Of a stretch of 5,244 nucleotides of DNA, positions 1 through 4,850 are shown piece by piece. This DNA comes from an uncultured Oscillospiraceae bacterium (GTDB taxonomy: Bacteria > Bacillota > Clostridia > Oscillospirales > Acutalibacteraceae): NCBI GenBank assembly GCA_900553255.1, contig USCI01000122.1, positions 1 to 5,244 on the forward strand, given 5' to 3'. Position numbers and translations under genes: made by a program. Each line of letters opens with the position of its first letter. Position 1 is the stretch's first letter. A model generated the notes under the pieces. It did no database searches and was not told the origin of the DNA. It was given only the letters and a program-made list of their open reading frames with translations.

Positions 1-56
1 ATGTGTTAGGCACGCCGCCAGCGTTCGTCCTGAGCCAGGATCAAACTCTCTAAAAA
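1..56 (-). rRNA. rrs: 16S ribosomal RNA, 5' end (partial)
   Basis: Read on the minus strand, this contains the near-universal 16S 5' segment AGAGTTTGATCCTGGCTCAG (positions 49-30), followed by GACGAACGCTGGCGGCG and GCCTAACACAT. Aligning that segment to E. coli 16S positions 8-27 puts nucleotide 1 near position 56, and the window edge then falls at about E. coli position 56. The gene runs off the left edge, so at least 95% of it lies outside. The form GACGAACGCTGGCGGCGTGCCTAACACAT is typical of Clostridia. The exact mature 5' end is inferred from the alignment, not seen directly. Confidence 0.97.
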
Positions 57-61
57 ATGGT

Positions 62-89
62 ATTGTCTCATCCTTTCGGATGATGCAAT
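62..89 (-). other. Leader hairpin 1, GAAA tetraloop, just before 16S
   Basis: In the RNA sense, ATTG pairs with CAAT, a 2x2 internal loop follows, then TCATCC pairs with GGATGA around a GAAA loop. GAAA is a stable GNRA tetraloop. It ends five nucleotides before the inferred 16S 5' end, so it may help define the processing site. Confidence 0.7.
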
Positions 90-131
90 CTTTTTTTCGA
101 GCGTTCGTAGCTCTTTACGCTTAGCGCTTTT

Positions 132-151
132 GGATCCGTACCACCGGATCC
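132..151 (-). other. Leader hairpin 2, perfect 7-bp stem
   Basis: In the RNA sense, GGATCCG and CGGATCC form a perfect 7-bp stem around the six-base loop GTGGTA. It lies in the transcribed 16S leader with no coding context, so a structural role in the precursor RNA is the simplest reading. Confidence 0.65.
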
Positions 152-153
152 CT

Positions 154-168
154 GCGTCTTCTCGACGC
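154..168 (-). other. Leader hairpin 3, GCGTC stem
   Basis: GCGTC (5' arm, RNA sense, positions 168-164) pairs with GACGC (158-154) around the five-base loop GAGAA. It sits 2 nt from hairpin 2 and is probably part of the same folded leader domain. Stems this short can occur by chance in GC-rich DNA. Confidence 0.5.
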
Positions 169-171
169 TTT

Positions 172-193
172 CTCGGTTCCTTGCGAAACCAAA
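172..193 (-). other. Leader hairpin 4, GCAA tetraloop
   Basis: In the RNA sense, GGTTTC pairs with GGAACC (one G-U pair) around GCAA, a GNRA loop. The stem can be extended by three more pairs (two wobble, one A-U) to 9 bp. With hairpins 1-3 it makes a tandem set of stems across the 3' half of the rRNA leader. Confidence 0.6.
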
Positions 194-229
194 GGTTTTA
201 ACGGGTCGTTTTTCTTCCTTGGCTTTCTT

Positions 230-247
230 GTTGTTTAATTTTCAAGG
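230..247 (-). promoter_or_regulatory. boxA-like antitermination element of the rRNA leader
   Basis: The minus strand reads CCTTGAAAATTAAACAAC. It resembles the Firmicutes rRNA leader/spacer sequence TTGAAAACTAAACAA that follows the boxA core and binds NusB/NusE (S10) in antitermination complexes. Its position, about 90 nt after the predicted start and upstream of 16S, fits. The canonical 5' part of boxA (TGYTCTT) is not intact, so the assignment is by similarity of the 3' part only. Confidence 0.5.
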
Positions 248-340
248 TCCCTCGCCGAGCTCCCTCATTCCCTCTCAGGCCTTGATTTCACTCGGTTTTT
301 TGCCCCCCCGAGAACCCCCGGCTCTCAAGAGCGCTTTGCT

Positions 341-369
341 ATAATAGCAAATTCTTGCCCCTTTGTCAA
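341..369 (-). promoter_or_regulatory. rRNA operon promoter
   Basis: On the minus strand a perfect -35 TTGACA (369-364) is followed by exactly 17 bp and a -10 TATTAT (346-341), one mismatch from the sigma-70/SigA consensus. Start of transcription is expected near 335-334. Hexamer quality, spacing and position upstream of a 16S leader all point to an rRNA P1-type promoter. The -10 box lies inside a 7-bp inverted repeat, TTTGCTA-3-TAGCAAA (335-351). Confidence 0.9.
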
Positions 370-415
370 GCCGTTACGCTTAAAAAATAGTAAAAACTTT
401 TCGACTTTTTTCTTT
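370..415 (-). promoter_or_regulatory. UP-element-like A/T tracts upstream of the rRNA promoter
   Basis: The 46 bp between the folK stop codon and the -35 box contain A/T tracts (for example TTTTTT and AAAAAG runs) on an otherwise GC-rich background. The stretch at about 380-393 falls at -46 to -59 relative to the predicted start, where the alpha C-terminal domains of RNA polymerase contact rRNA UP elements. No hairpin followed by a T-run, and hence no intrinsic terminator for the upstream fol operon, is seen here. Confidence 0.6.
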
Positions 416-907
416 TCACCCCTCCGGGAAAGCGCAAAGCCTTCGCACCCCTTCCCGGTTCACCGTCTTCATAGCCTCCGAAAAGTCCCATCCGAGCACC
501 CGGCCGTCCGGAAACAGCTCCTCCAGCGGCACCAGCACAAACCCGCGTTCGGCCATGCGCGGATGCGGCAGGGTGAGCTCATCCTCCTGCACACAAGTTC
601 CTTCCATCACCAGCACATCGATATCCACCACCCGCGGGGCGTTGCGGAAGCTGCGCACCCGACCGAGCCCCGCCTCAATCCCCAGGCACGCGCCCAGCAG
701 AGCGCGGGGAGACAGCGCCGTTTCCACCATCAGCACCGCATTCAGAAACGACGGCTGATCGGCATATCCCACCGGATCGGTTTCATACAGCGAGGACGCC
801 GCGGTTATCCGGGTGCCGGGCAGCGCCCCGAGCGCCTGCCGGGCGCGCACAAGGTAATCCTCGCGGTTCCCGATATTGCCGCCGATCCCGAGCACCGCGC
901 GGTTCAT
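416..907 (-). CDS. folK: 2-amino-4-hydroxy-6-hydroxymethyldihydropteridine pyrophosphokinase (HPPK)
   Basis: This cytosolic enzyme transfers pyrophosphate from ATP to 6-hydroxymethyl-7,8-dihydropterin, giving the diphosphate substrate of FolP. It has 163 residues, normal for single-domain HPPK. Visible family features are the N-terminal GIGGNIGNR (7-15), SSLYETDPVG (38-47), the pterin-side segment DQPSFLNA (50-57), GRVR (82-85), the Mg-binding pair D95 and D97 in VVDIDVL, LPHPRM (113-118, H115) and R121-GF. These positions coincide closely with E. coli HPPK. The catalytic loop reads RNAPR (88-92): Asn and Ala replace the Trp89-Gly90 of the E. coli enzyme, while R92 is kept. The ATG overlaps the folB stop in ATGA, and GGGAGG (920-915) precedes it by 7 nt, so translation is probably coupled. 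It is the last gene of the fol operon and its stop lies 46 bp from the rRNA -35 box. Confidence 0.96.
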   Translation of the reverse strand: MNRAVLGIGGNIGNREDYLVRARQALGALPGTRITAASSLYETDPVGYADQPSFLNAVLMVETALSPRALLGACLGIEAGLGRVRSFRNAPRVVDIDVLVMEGTCVQEDELTLPHPRMAERGFVLVPLEELFPDGRVLGWDFSEAMKTVNREGVRRLCAFPEG

Positions 908-1272
908 CGGGCATCCTCCCGGCGGCGGGTGATTTCCACCGCAACATAAGCAAAATCCGCCGCAATCGGCGCGCGCGGCTTCTTCAGCAGCACGGTAACC
1001 GCTTCGACCGGAAATTCCTCCAGGATAGCCTCCGCCACGCGCGAAGCCGCCCGCTCGATCAGGTTGTCCTTCTGAGCAAGCATGGTGCGCAGCGCCAGCT
1101 TGGACACCTTGGCATAGTTGATCGTATCGGCAAGGGCATCGCTCTCCCCCGGCCGGCGGAGATCCGCTTCCAGGGTGATATCCAGCTCAAACGGCTGGCC
1201 CTTTTCCTTTTCCTCCGCATTGACGCCGTGATACGCAAACACCCGCAGACCGCGGATCATGATTTTATCCAT
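904..1272 (-). CDS. folB: Dihydroneopterin aldolase (DHNA)
   Basis: It converts 7,8-dihydroneopterin to 6-hydroxymethyl-7,8-dihydropterin and glycolaldehyde, just ahead of the FolK step. The protein has 122 residues, the usual length of this octameric tunnel-fold enzyme. Motifs in order are FAYHGVNAEEKEKGQPFELDI (two parts, 12-22 and 23-32), NYAKV (52-56), NLIERAA (70-76) and LKKPRAPI (96-103). The residues matching the S. aureus catalytic and pterin-binding set (E22, Y54, E74, K100) are E21, Y53, E73 and K98, so it should be active. The ATG is preceded by AAGGAG (1286-1281) with 8 nt spacing. This SD lies inside the 3' end of the upstream membrane-protein gene, and the two reading frames overlap by 8 nt. 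The stop overlaps the folK start by 4 nt. Confidence 0.97.
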   Translation of the reverse strand: MDKIMIRGLRVFAYHGVNAEEKEKGQPFELDITLEADLRRPGESDALADTINYAKVSKLALRTMLAQKDNLIERAASRVAEAILEEFPVEAVTVLLKKPRAPIAADFAYVAVEITRRREDAR

Positions 1273-1753
1273 GTTTTCGGCTCCTTATATAGGTATAGAG
1301 TTGTTCCCCGCCCCAAAGCAAAAAGCACAGCACCAGCGCGGCTGTGACCGCCGCAAATGAACCGAAGCGGTCTGCTCCCGCCTCAGGCATCGTCAGCGAA
1401 AGCAGCACCTTGCCGCACAGCAGAAAAGCCATGAACACCAGCCCATAGCCGAGCAGATCCCACCATCCGGCGGAAACCGCCTTCACCCGGCGGCTGAGCA
1501 GCCGCTTGACCGGCAGCATCACGGCAGCAATCCCCGCCGCCGCAATCCAAAACGGCCACAGGGTGTTCCACACCGCCCCGCCCATCGCCTGGTCGGACAG
1601 CGCCAGCTGCCAGTAGCGCTGCGCCCCGGTAAACACCGGCGCCGACGTCTCCTGTCCGCCGGCATCGCCGGTAAAAAAGGTCACCACCGCACCGATGACG
1701 GCGGCCGCCAGCAGCACCGCAAAAATCACCGCTTCCCGTTTGCGCAGAGACAT
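1265..1753 (-). CDS. Small four-helix membrane protein of unknown function
   Basis: I do not recognise a family. The 162-residue protein has four hydrophobic segments at about 8-27, 62-82, 99-120 and 130-149. Positive clusters follow the positive-inside rule: RKR at 4-6, KRLLSRR at 83-89 and RSRK at 157-160. This predicts both termini and the middle loop in the cytoplasm and a polar outer loop at 28-61. Trp residues (48, 62, 66, 69, 97, 98, 147) are frequent near segment ends. There is no signal-peptidase site or catalytic motif that I can name. ATG 1753 is chosen over the in-frame ATG 1798 because AGGGGG (1765-1760) lies 6 nt before it and it avoids overlap with folP. It sits 19 bp after folP and overlaps folB by 8 nt, so it is co-transcribed with folate genes. 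A link to folate or pterin transport is only a guess from position. Confidence 0.85.
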   Translation of the reverse strand: MSLRKREAVIFAVLLAAAVIGAVVTFFTGDAGGQETSAPVFTGAQRYWQLALSDQAMGGAVWNTLWPFWIAAAGIAAVMLPVKRLLSRRVKAVSAGWWDLLGYGLVFMAFLLCGKVLLSLTMPEAGADRFGSFAAVTAALVLCFLLWGGEQLYTYIRSRKHG

Positions 1754-1772
1754 ACCGCTCCCCCTCTTTCCC

Positions 1773-2609
1773 TTATCCGCGCGCCGCGCGCAGGGCATCG
1801 GTCACCCGCACGGCCTGCACCGCCGGGGCCACATCGTGCACCCGCAGGATATGCGCGCCGTTCCACTGGGCGACCGTATGCAGTGCAAGGGTGCCGGGCA
1901 GCCGCTCACCGCTCGGCACATCGCCGCAGCAGGCGGCCACCACCCGCTTGCGCGAGGCGCCGACGAGCAGCGCAATCTCCGGCAGACCGCTCATCAGCTC
2001 CGGCAGCCGGGCGATCAACTCGAGGTCATCCTCCCGGCTTTTGCCGAAACCGATGCCGGGATCAAGACAAACACATTCATACGGCAGCTCCGCCCAGGCG
2101 GCGAGCTGCAGCGCGCGGCGGAAATACCGCCGCACCGCATCAAACGGGTTTGCCGCCGTCTCGGTCACGTTCGCGTCGCCGGGACACATCATCACCAGCC
2201 CGGCCCCCGCCTTGGCCGCCACCGCAGCCATACCGTTCTCCACGCAGCCGGACACATCGTTGATGATGGAAGCACCTGCCTGCAGCGCCCGCTGCGCCAC
2301 CTCGGGGTAATAGGTATCCACCGAGACTGGGATCCGGATCTCCCCCCGGATCGCCTGCAGCACCGGTTCAAGCCGCGCCCACTCCTCCTGCGCGCTGACC
2401 GGGATATGCCCCGGCCGGGTGGACTGCGCACCGATATCCAGGATATCCGCGCCCTCCTGCTGCAGCTGCAGCGCATGCGCCGCCGCCTTTTCCACCGTAT
2501 TGTACCGCCCGCCGTCCGAAAAGCTGTCCGGGGTAACATTGAGAATTCCCATCACCGCCGTACGGGCGGACAGGTCCATCGTCCATTCACCGCATCGCCA
2601 AACCGGCAC
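1773..2609 (-). CDS. folP: Dihydropteroate synthase (DHPS)
   Basis: It condenses 6-hydroxymethyl-7,8-dihydropterin diphosphate with p-aminobenzoate to give dihydropteroate, and is the sulfonamide target. The start is GTG 2609: AAGGAGG (2625-2619) lies 9 nt upstream, and the extra N-terminus WRCGEWTMDLS matches the usual family lead-in. ATG 2579 has only a weak site. The protein is 278 residues, a TIM barrel. Motifs are MGILNVTPDSFSDGG (20-34), DIGAQSTRPG (58-67), SVDT (96-99), INDVSG (116-121), LDPGIGFGKS (182-191), GASRKR (217-222) and RVHDV (256-260). N117, D183, K221, R256 and H258 match known active-site residues. F30 and P66 are wild type at common sulfonamide-resistance positions, so sensitivity is inferred. 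C142 replaces the usual His of the LVxMH motif. It is the first gene of the operon. Confidence 0.96.
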   Translation of the reverse strand: MPVWRCGEWTMDLSARTAVMGILNVTPDSFSDGGRYNTVEKAAAHALQLQQEGADILDIGAQSTRPGHIPVSAQEEWARLEPVLQAIRGEIRIPVSVDTYYPEVAQRALQAGASIINDVSGCVENGMAAVAAKAGAGLVMMCPGDANVTETAANPFDAVRRYFRRALQLAAWAELPYECVCLDPGIGFGKSREDDLELIARLPELMSGLPEIALLVGASRKRVVAACCGDVPSGERLPGTLALHTVAQWNGAHILRVHDVAPAVQAVRVTDALRAARG

Positions 2610-2618
2610 AGGCCGTCC

Positions 2619-2625
2619 CCTCCTT
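2619..2625 (-). promoter_or_regulatory. Ribosome binding site that sets the folP GTG start
   Basis: AAGGAGG, a full Shine-Dalgarno match, lies 9 nt upstream of GTG 2609 on the minus strand. No comparable site precedes the in-frame ATG 2579, where only GGTGA is present. This argues for GTG initiation and ten additional N-terminal residues. Confidence 0.8.
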
Positions 2626-2661
2626 CCCGCGGAGAGCTCTCCCCGCTGTAGCCTGTCCCTT

Positions 2662-2670
2662 ATCATACCA
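2662..2670 (-). promoter_or_regulatory. fol operon promoter (extended -10)
   Basis: The minus strand reads TGGTATGAT: an extended -10 TG motif one base before TATGAT, one mismatch from consensus. I see no good -35 hexamer at 16-18 bp, which is common for extended -10 promoters. The start would fall near 2655, giving a leader of about 46 nt before GTG 2609, too short for a folate riboswitch. Confidence 0.5.
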
Positions 2671-2708
2671 CAAACCGGGGGCAATGGGTATCCCTGCGCG
2701 GCGAAAAC

Positions 2709-2737
2709 TTGAATTTTCCCGGCCGCGGTGGTACACT
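2709..2737 (+). promoter_or_regulatory. rfbB operon promoter
   Basis: TTGAAT (2709-2714) and TACACT (2732-2737) are separated by exactly 17 bp, each hexamer one or two mismatches from the SigA consensus. Transcription would start near 2744, about 34 nt before the CTG at 2778. The -35 box lies within the inverted repeat GAAAA-6-TTTTC (2703-2718). It is back-to-back with the fol promoter. Confidence 0.55.
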
Positions 2738-2763
2738 GAACCTGATATAGGCAATTGCGGGAC

Positions 2764-2771
2764 AAGGGGGG
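2764..2771 (+). promoter_or_regulatory. Ribosome binding site for rfbB
   Basis: AAGGGGGG lies 6 nt upstream of CTG 2778 and over 100 nt from the first in-frame ATG (2874). Its position supports initiation at the CTG. The site is purine-rich but an imperfect match to AAGGAGG. Confidence 0.6.
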
Positions 2772-2777
2772 ATTTTC

Positions 2778-3794
2778 CTGAAAACCTATCTGGTTACCGG
2801 CGGCGCCGGGTTCATCGGGTCGCATTTCATCCGCCGGCTGCTGACGCAGCACGAGGACATCGCCGTCATCAATATGGATCTGCTGACCTACGCCGGCAAT
2901 CCGGAAAACCTGCGGGATGTCGAGGACAGCCCGCGCTACCGCTTTGTCCACGCGGATATCCGCGACCGGGAAGCGACCGCGCGGCTGTTTGCCGGGCAGC
3001 GCATCGACGCCGTCATCAACCTGGCGGCGCAGACCCACGTGGACCGCAGCATCGCCGACGCCTCCCCCTTCCTGAGCACCAACGCGGGCGGCACCCTCTG
3101 CCTGCTCGACTGCGCGAGGGAGGCCTGGCAGACCGGGGACGGCCGTTACCGCGAGGGGGTGCGCTTTTTACAGGTTTCCACCGACGAGGTATACGGCTCG
3201 CTGGGTTCGTCCGGCTTTTTCACCGAAACCTCTCCGCTCGACCCGCACAGTCCCTACGCCGCAAGCAAGGCTTCGGCCGACCTCTTCGTGAGAGCCTACG
3301 CCGACACCTACCGGCTGCCGGTTTTGATCACCCGCTGTTCCAACAACTACGGCCCCTGCCAGCATCCGGAAAAGCTGATTCCCCGCATGATCGGCCAGGC
3401 GCTGCGGCATCAGCCGCTGCCGGTTTACGGCGACGGGCTGCAGGTGCGCGACTGGCTCCACGTGGAGGATCATGTCCGCGCGCTGGATATGGTGCTGCAC
3501 GGCGGCACACCCGGGGAAATCTACAACATCGGCGGGCACAACGAGCTCACCAACCTGGAGCTGATCCGCACCCTGCTCGCCCGGATGCGGGAGCTTGGGG
3601 CGCCCGCCGACGAGAGCCTGATCACCCATGTTGCCGACCGCAAGGGTCACGACCGGCGCTACGGCATTGATCCGTCAAAAATCCGGGACACCCTCGGCTG
3701 GCGGCCGGAAATCCCCTTTGCCGGTGGAATCCGGCAGACGGTGCAGTGGTATCTGGCGCATCCCGACCGGCTGGAGCCCGGAAATCCGCAATAA
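2778..3794 (+). CDS. rfbB: dTDP-glucose 4,6-dehydratase, apparent CTG start
   Basis: This NAD-dependent cytosolic enzyme makes dTDP-4-keto-6-deoxyglucose, the second step towards dTDP-rhamnose and other deoxysugars. From CTG 2778 the protein has 338 residues, a normal RmlB length. It begins (M)KTYLVTGGAGFIGSHF, the classical Rossmann NAD loop. Further motifs are HADIRD (58-63), NLAAQTHVDRSI (81-92), STDEVYG (134-140) with the Thr-Asp-Glu triad, YAASK (Y160, K164), RCSNNYGP, GDGLQVRDWLHVEDH, YNIGG and DRKGHDRRYGID. These mark the short-chain dehydrogenase family and RmlB specifically. There is no ATG, GTG or TTG in frame between the upstream stop (2748) and ATG 2874, and starting at 2874 would delete the NAD loop. 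It leads a three-gene operon; rmlA, rmlC and rmlD are not adjacent. NLAAQT in place of the common AAES is a variation, and a related NDP-sugar dehydratase cannot be excluded. Confidence 0.93.
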   Translation: MKTYLVTGGAGFIGSHFIRRLLTQHEDIAVINMDLLTYAGNPENLRDVEDSPRYRFVHADIRDREATARLFAGQRIDAVINLAAQTHVDRSIADASPFLSTNAGGTLCLLDCAREAWQTGDGRYREGVRFLQVSTDEVYGSLGSSGFFTETSPLDPHSPYAASKASADLFVRAYADTYRLPVLITRCSNNYGPCQHPEKLIPRMIGQALRHQPLPVYGDGLQVRDWLHVEDHVRALDMVLHGGTPGEIYNIGGHNELTNLELIRTLLARMRELGAPADESLITHVADRKGHDRRYGIDPSKIRDTLGWRPEIPFAGGIRQTVQWYLAHPDRLEPGNPQ

Positions 3795-3799
3795 GGAGG
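3793..3799 (+). promoter_or_regulatory. Ribosome binding site overlapping the rfbB stop
   Basis: AAGGAGG shares its first two bases with the TAA of rfbB and lies 11 nt before ATG 3811, slightly long spacing. It fixes the downstream start at 3811 and rules out the open-frame extension back to 3628. The surrounding 12 bases AAGGAGGCCTGT recur before the third gene (4836-4847). Confidence 0.75.
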
Positions 3800-3810
3800 C
3801 CTGTGCAGAA

Positions 3811-4818
3811 ATGAGCTATATCCCCGAAAACAAGGAAGCACTCTGGCGGCTGGCTGGCTGCCCGGAGCAGCTGTACGGCGTTACCCGGCTGACCCTGGAG
3901 GAGGGCCGCGGGCGCGGCGTGTCGGCCTACGATCTGGAAACCGGCGGCGGCCTGCGCTGTACCGTTCTGGCCGACAACGGCCTGGACATCGGGCGGCTGA
4001 CCTACCGCGGCGTGCCGGTCAGCTTTCTGAGCAAGAACGGTATTGTCTCCCCTTACGCGCATCATCCGTTTGAGGAGGAATTCTTACACACCTTCCCCGG
4101 CGGCATGCTGTACACCTGCGGGCTGCTGTCCGCCGGACCGGCGGGCCGCGACGGCGGCGTATGGCAGCCGATGCACGGGCGCTACCACAGCCTGCCCGCC
4201 GACGAGTGCGCCGGCTTCGAGGAAAACGGCTGCCTGAAAATCAGCGGCCGGATGCGGGAAACGCAGCTGTTCGGCCACGCGCTCGAGCTGCGGCGGGTGA
4301 TCGAGGCGCCGGTGGGCGGCAGCGAGCTGCGCATTACCGACACGCTGGAAAACCAGACGCCGGAGCCCATCGAATACATGCTGCTGTACCACATGAATTT
4401 CGGCTATCCCTTTCTGTCCCCCGCGCTGCGGCTTACGCTGCCGGACGGCACCGCAACCACCCCGCGCGACGAAAACGCCGCCGCCGGACTCGGCCGGGAG
4501 CGCACCTTTTCCGGCCCGGCAGACGGCGCAGCGGAGCAGGTATTTTTCCACAAGGTGCCGGAAGAGAACGGATTCGGCCGGGTGCGGGCGGAGAACCCGG
4601 ATCTCGGCTTCGGCGCCGAGGTGCGCTGGAGCCTCGGCTCGCTGCCGGTGCTCGCGCAGTGGAAATGCATGCGCTCCGGTGAATACGTGCTGGGCATCGA
4701 GCCGTCAAATTCCTACATCATGGGCCGCGCCGCGGAGCGCGAAAACGGCACCATCGGCCGTCTCGCGCCATTTGAGACCCGGCGGATGGAGGTCCGCCTG
4801 CGCTTCTATCCGCTGTGA
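3811..4818 (+). CDS. DUF4432 / aldose 1-epimerase-like protein
   Basis: This 335-residue protein fits the DUF4432 branch of the galactose-mutarotase-like beta-sandwich superfamily. Supporting segments are LADNGLDIGRLTYRGVPVSF (53-72), FLSKNGIVSP (72-81), FPGGMLYTCGL (95-105), MHGRYHSLPA (121-130), MLLYHMNFGYP (190-200) and GIEPSNSYIMGR (295-306). H122, H194 and E297 are placed like the two His and the catalytic Glu of aldose epimerases, so sugar binding or mutarotation is plausible, but no substrate is established for the family. It is predicted cytoplasmic, with no signal peptide. It is 16 bp downstream of rfbB and in the same direction, which suggests a role in sugar metabolism. Its link to the dTDP-sugar enzyme is inference. 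The frame is open back to 3628, but the SD supports ATG 3811. Confidence 0.88.
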   Translation: MSYIPENKEALWRLAGCPEQLYGVTRLTLEEGRGRGVSAYDLETGGGLRCTVLADNGLDIGRLTYRGVPVSFLSKNGIVSPYAHHPFEEEFLHTFPGGMLYTCGLLSAGPAGRDGGVWQPMHGRYHSLPADECAGFEENGCLKISGRMRETQLFGHALELRRVIEAPVGGSELRITDTLENQTPEPIEYMLLYHMNFGYPFLSPALRLTLPDGTATTPRDENAAAGLGRERTFSGPADGAAEQVFFHKVPEENGFGRVRAENPDLGFGAEVRWSLGSLPVLAQWKCMRSGEYVLGIEPSNSYIMGRAAERENGTIGRLAPFETRRMEVRLRFYPL

Positions 4819-4835
4819 CGGCCGCACGAATAAAA

Positions 4836-4842
4836 AAGGAGG
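4836..4842 (+). promoter_or_regulatory. Ribosome binding site for the ArsC/Spx-family gene
   Basis: AAGGAGG lies 8 nt before ATG 4851 and selects that start over the in-frame ATG 4815, which would overlap the preceding gene and has no such site. Confidence 0.8.
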
Positions 4843-4850
4843 CCTGTATC

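Larger units (their letters stand above)
57..334 (-). other. 16S rRNA operon leader (transcribed, non-coding)
   Basis: This 278-nt stretch lies between the predicted rRNA transcription start (about 334) and the mature 16S 5' end, and holds no plausible gene. It carries two G-runs just after the start (G5 at 319-315 and G7 at 309-303, minus strand), a boxA-like antitermination sequence at 247-230, and four hairpins between 193 and 62. Two of those hairpins have GNRA tetraloops. It is much richer in A/T than the neighbouring coding DNA in its promoter-distal half. Leaders of this kind in Firmicutes recruit antitermination factors, help 30S folding and are removed by nucleases. The roles are family knowledge; the structures are seen here. 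Confidence 0.85.

Noticed and set aside
340..345. Plus-strand TATAAT suggesting a rightward promoter
   Set aside because: No -35-like hexamer at 16-18 bp (region reads CCCGGC), and no gene follows on the plus strand; it comes from the palindrome around the minus-strand -10.
1754..1798. Longer start (ATG 1798) for the membrane protein
   Set aside because: It would overlap folP by 26 bp, lacks an SD and adds a charged stretch; ATG 1753 has AGGGGG at 6 nt.
1695..2651. Long plus-strand open frame (318 codons) opposite folP
   Set aside because: It lies antisense to a well-supported folP, its translation is rich in His, Arg and Pro with no family motif, and it has no start-site support. It is a shadow of GC-rich coding.
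2610..2655. Tetrahydrofolate riboswitch upstream of folP
   Set aside because: The predicted leader is only about 46 nt and mostly SD and flanking sequence, with no room for the aptamer.
2610..3038. Upstream extension of the folP frame to ATG 3038
   Set aside because: The extra residues are antisense to rfbB and cross both promoters; the strong SD at 2625-2619 and family alignment place the start at GTG 2609.
2684..3670. Plus-strand 328-codon frame overlapping rfbB
   Set aside because: It is a +1 shadow of rfbB, rich in Arg and Ala without motifs, and its ATG lies upstream of the predicted transcription start.
3628..3810. N-terminal extension of the DUF4432 frame into rfbB
   Set aside because: It overlaps the conserved C-terminus of rfbB, adds no family residues, and an SD precedes ATG 3811.
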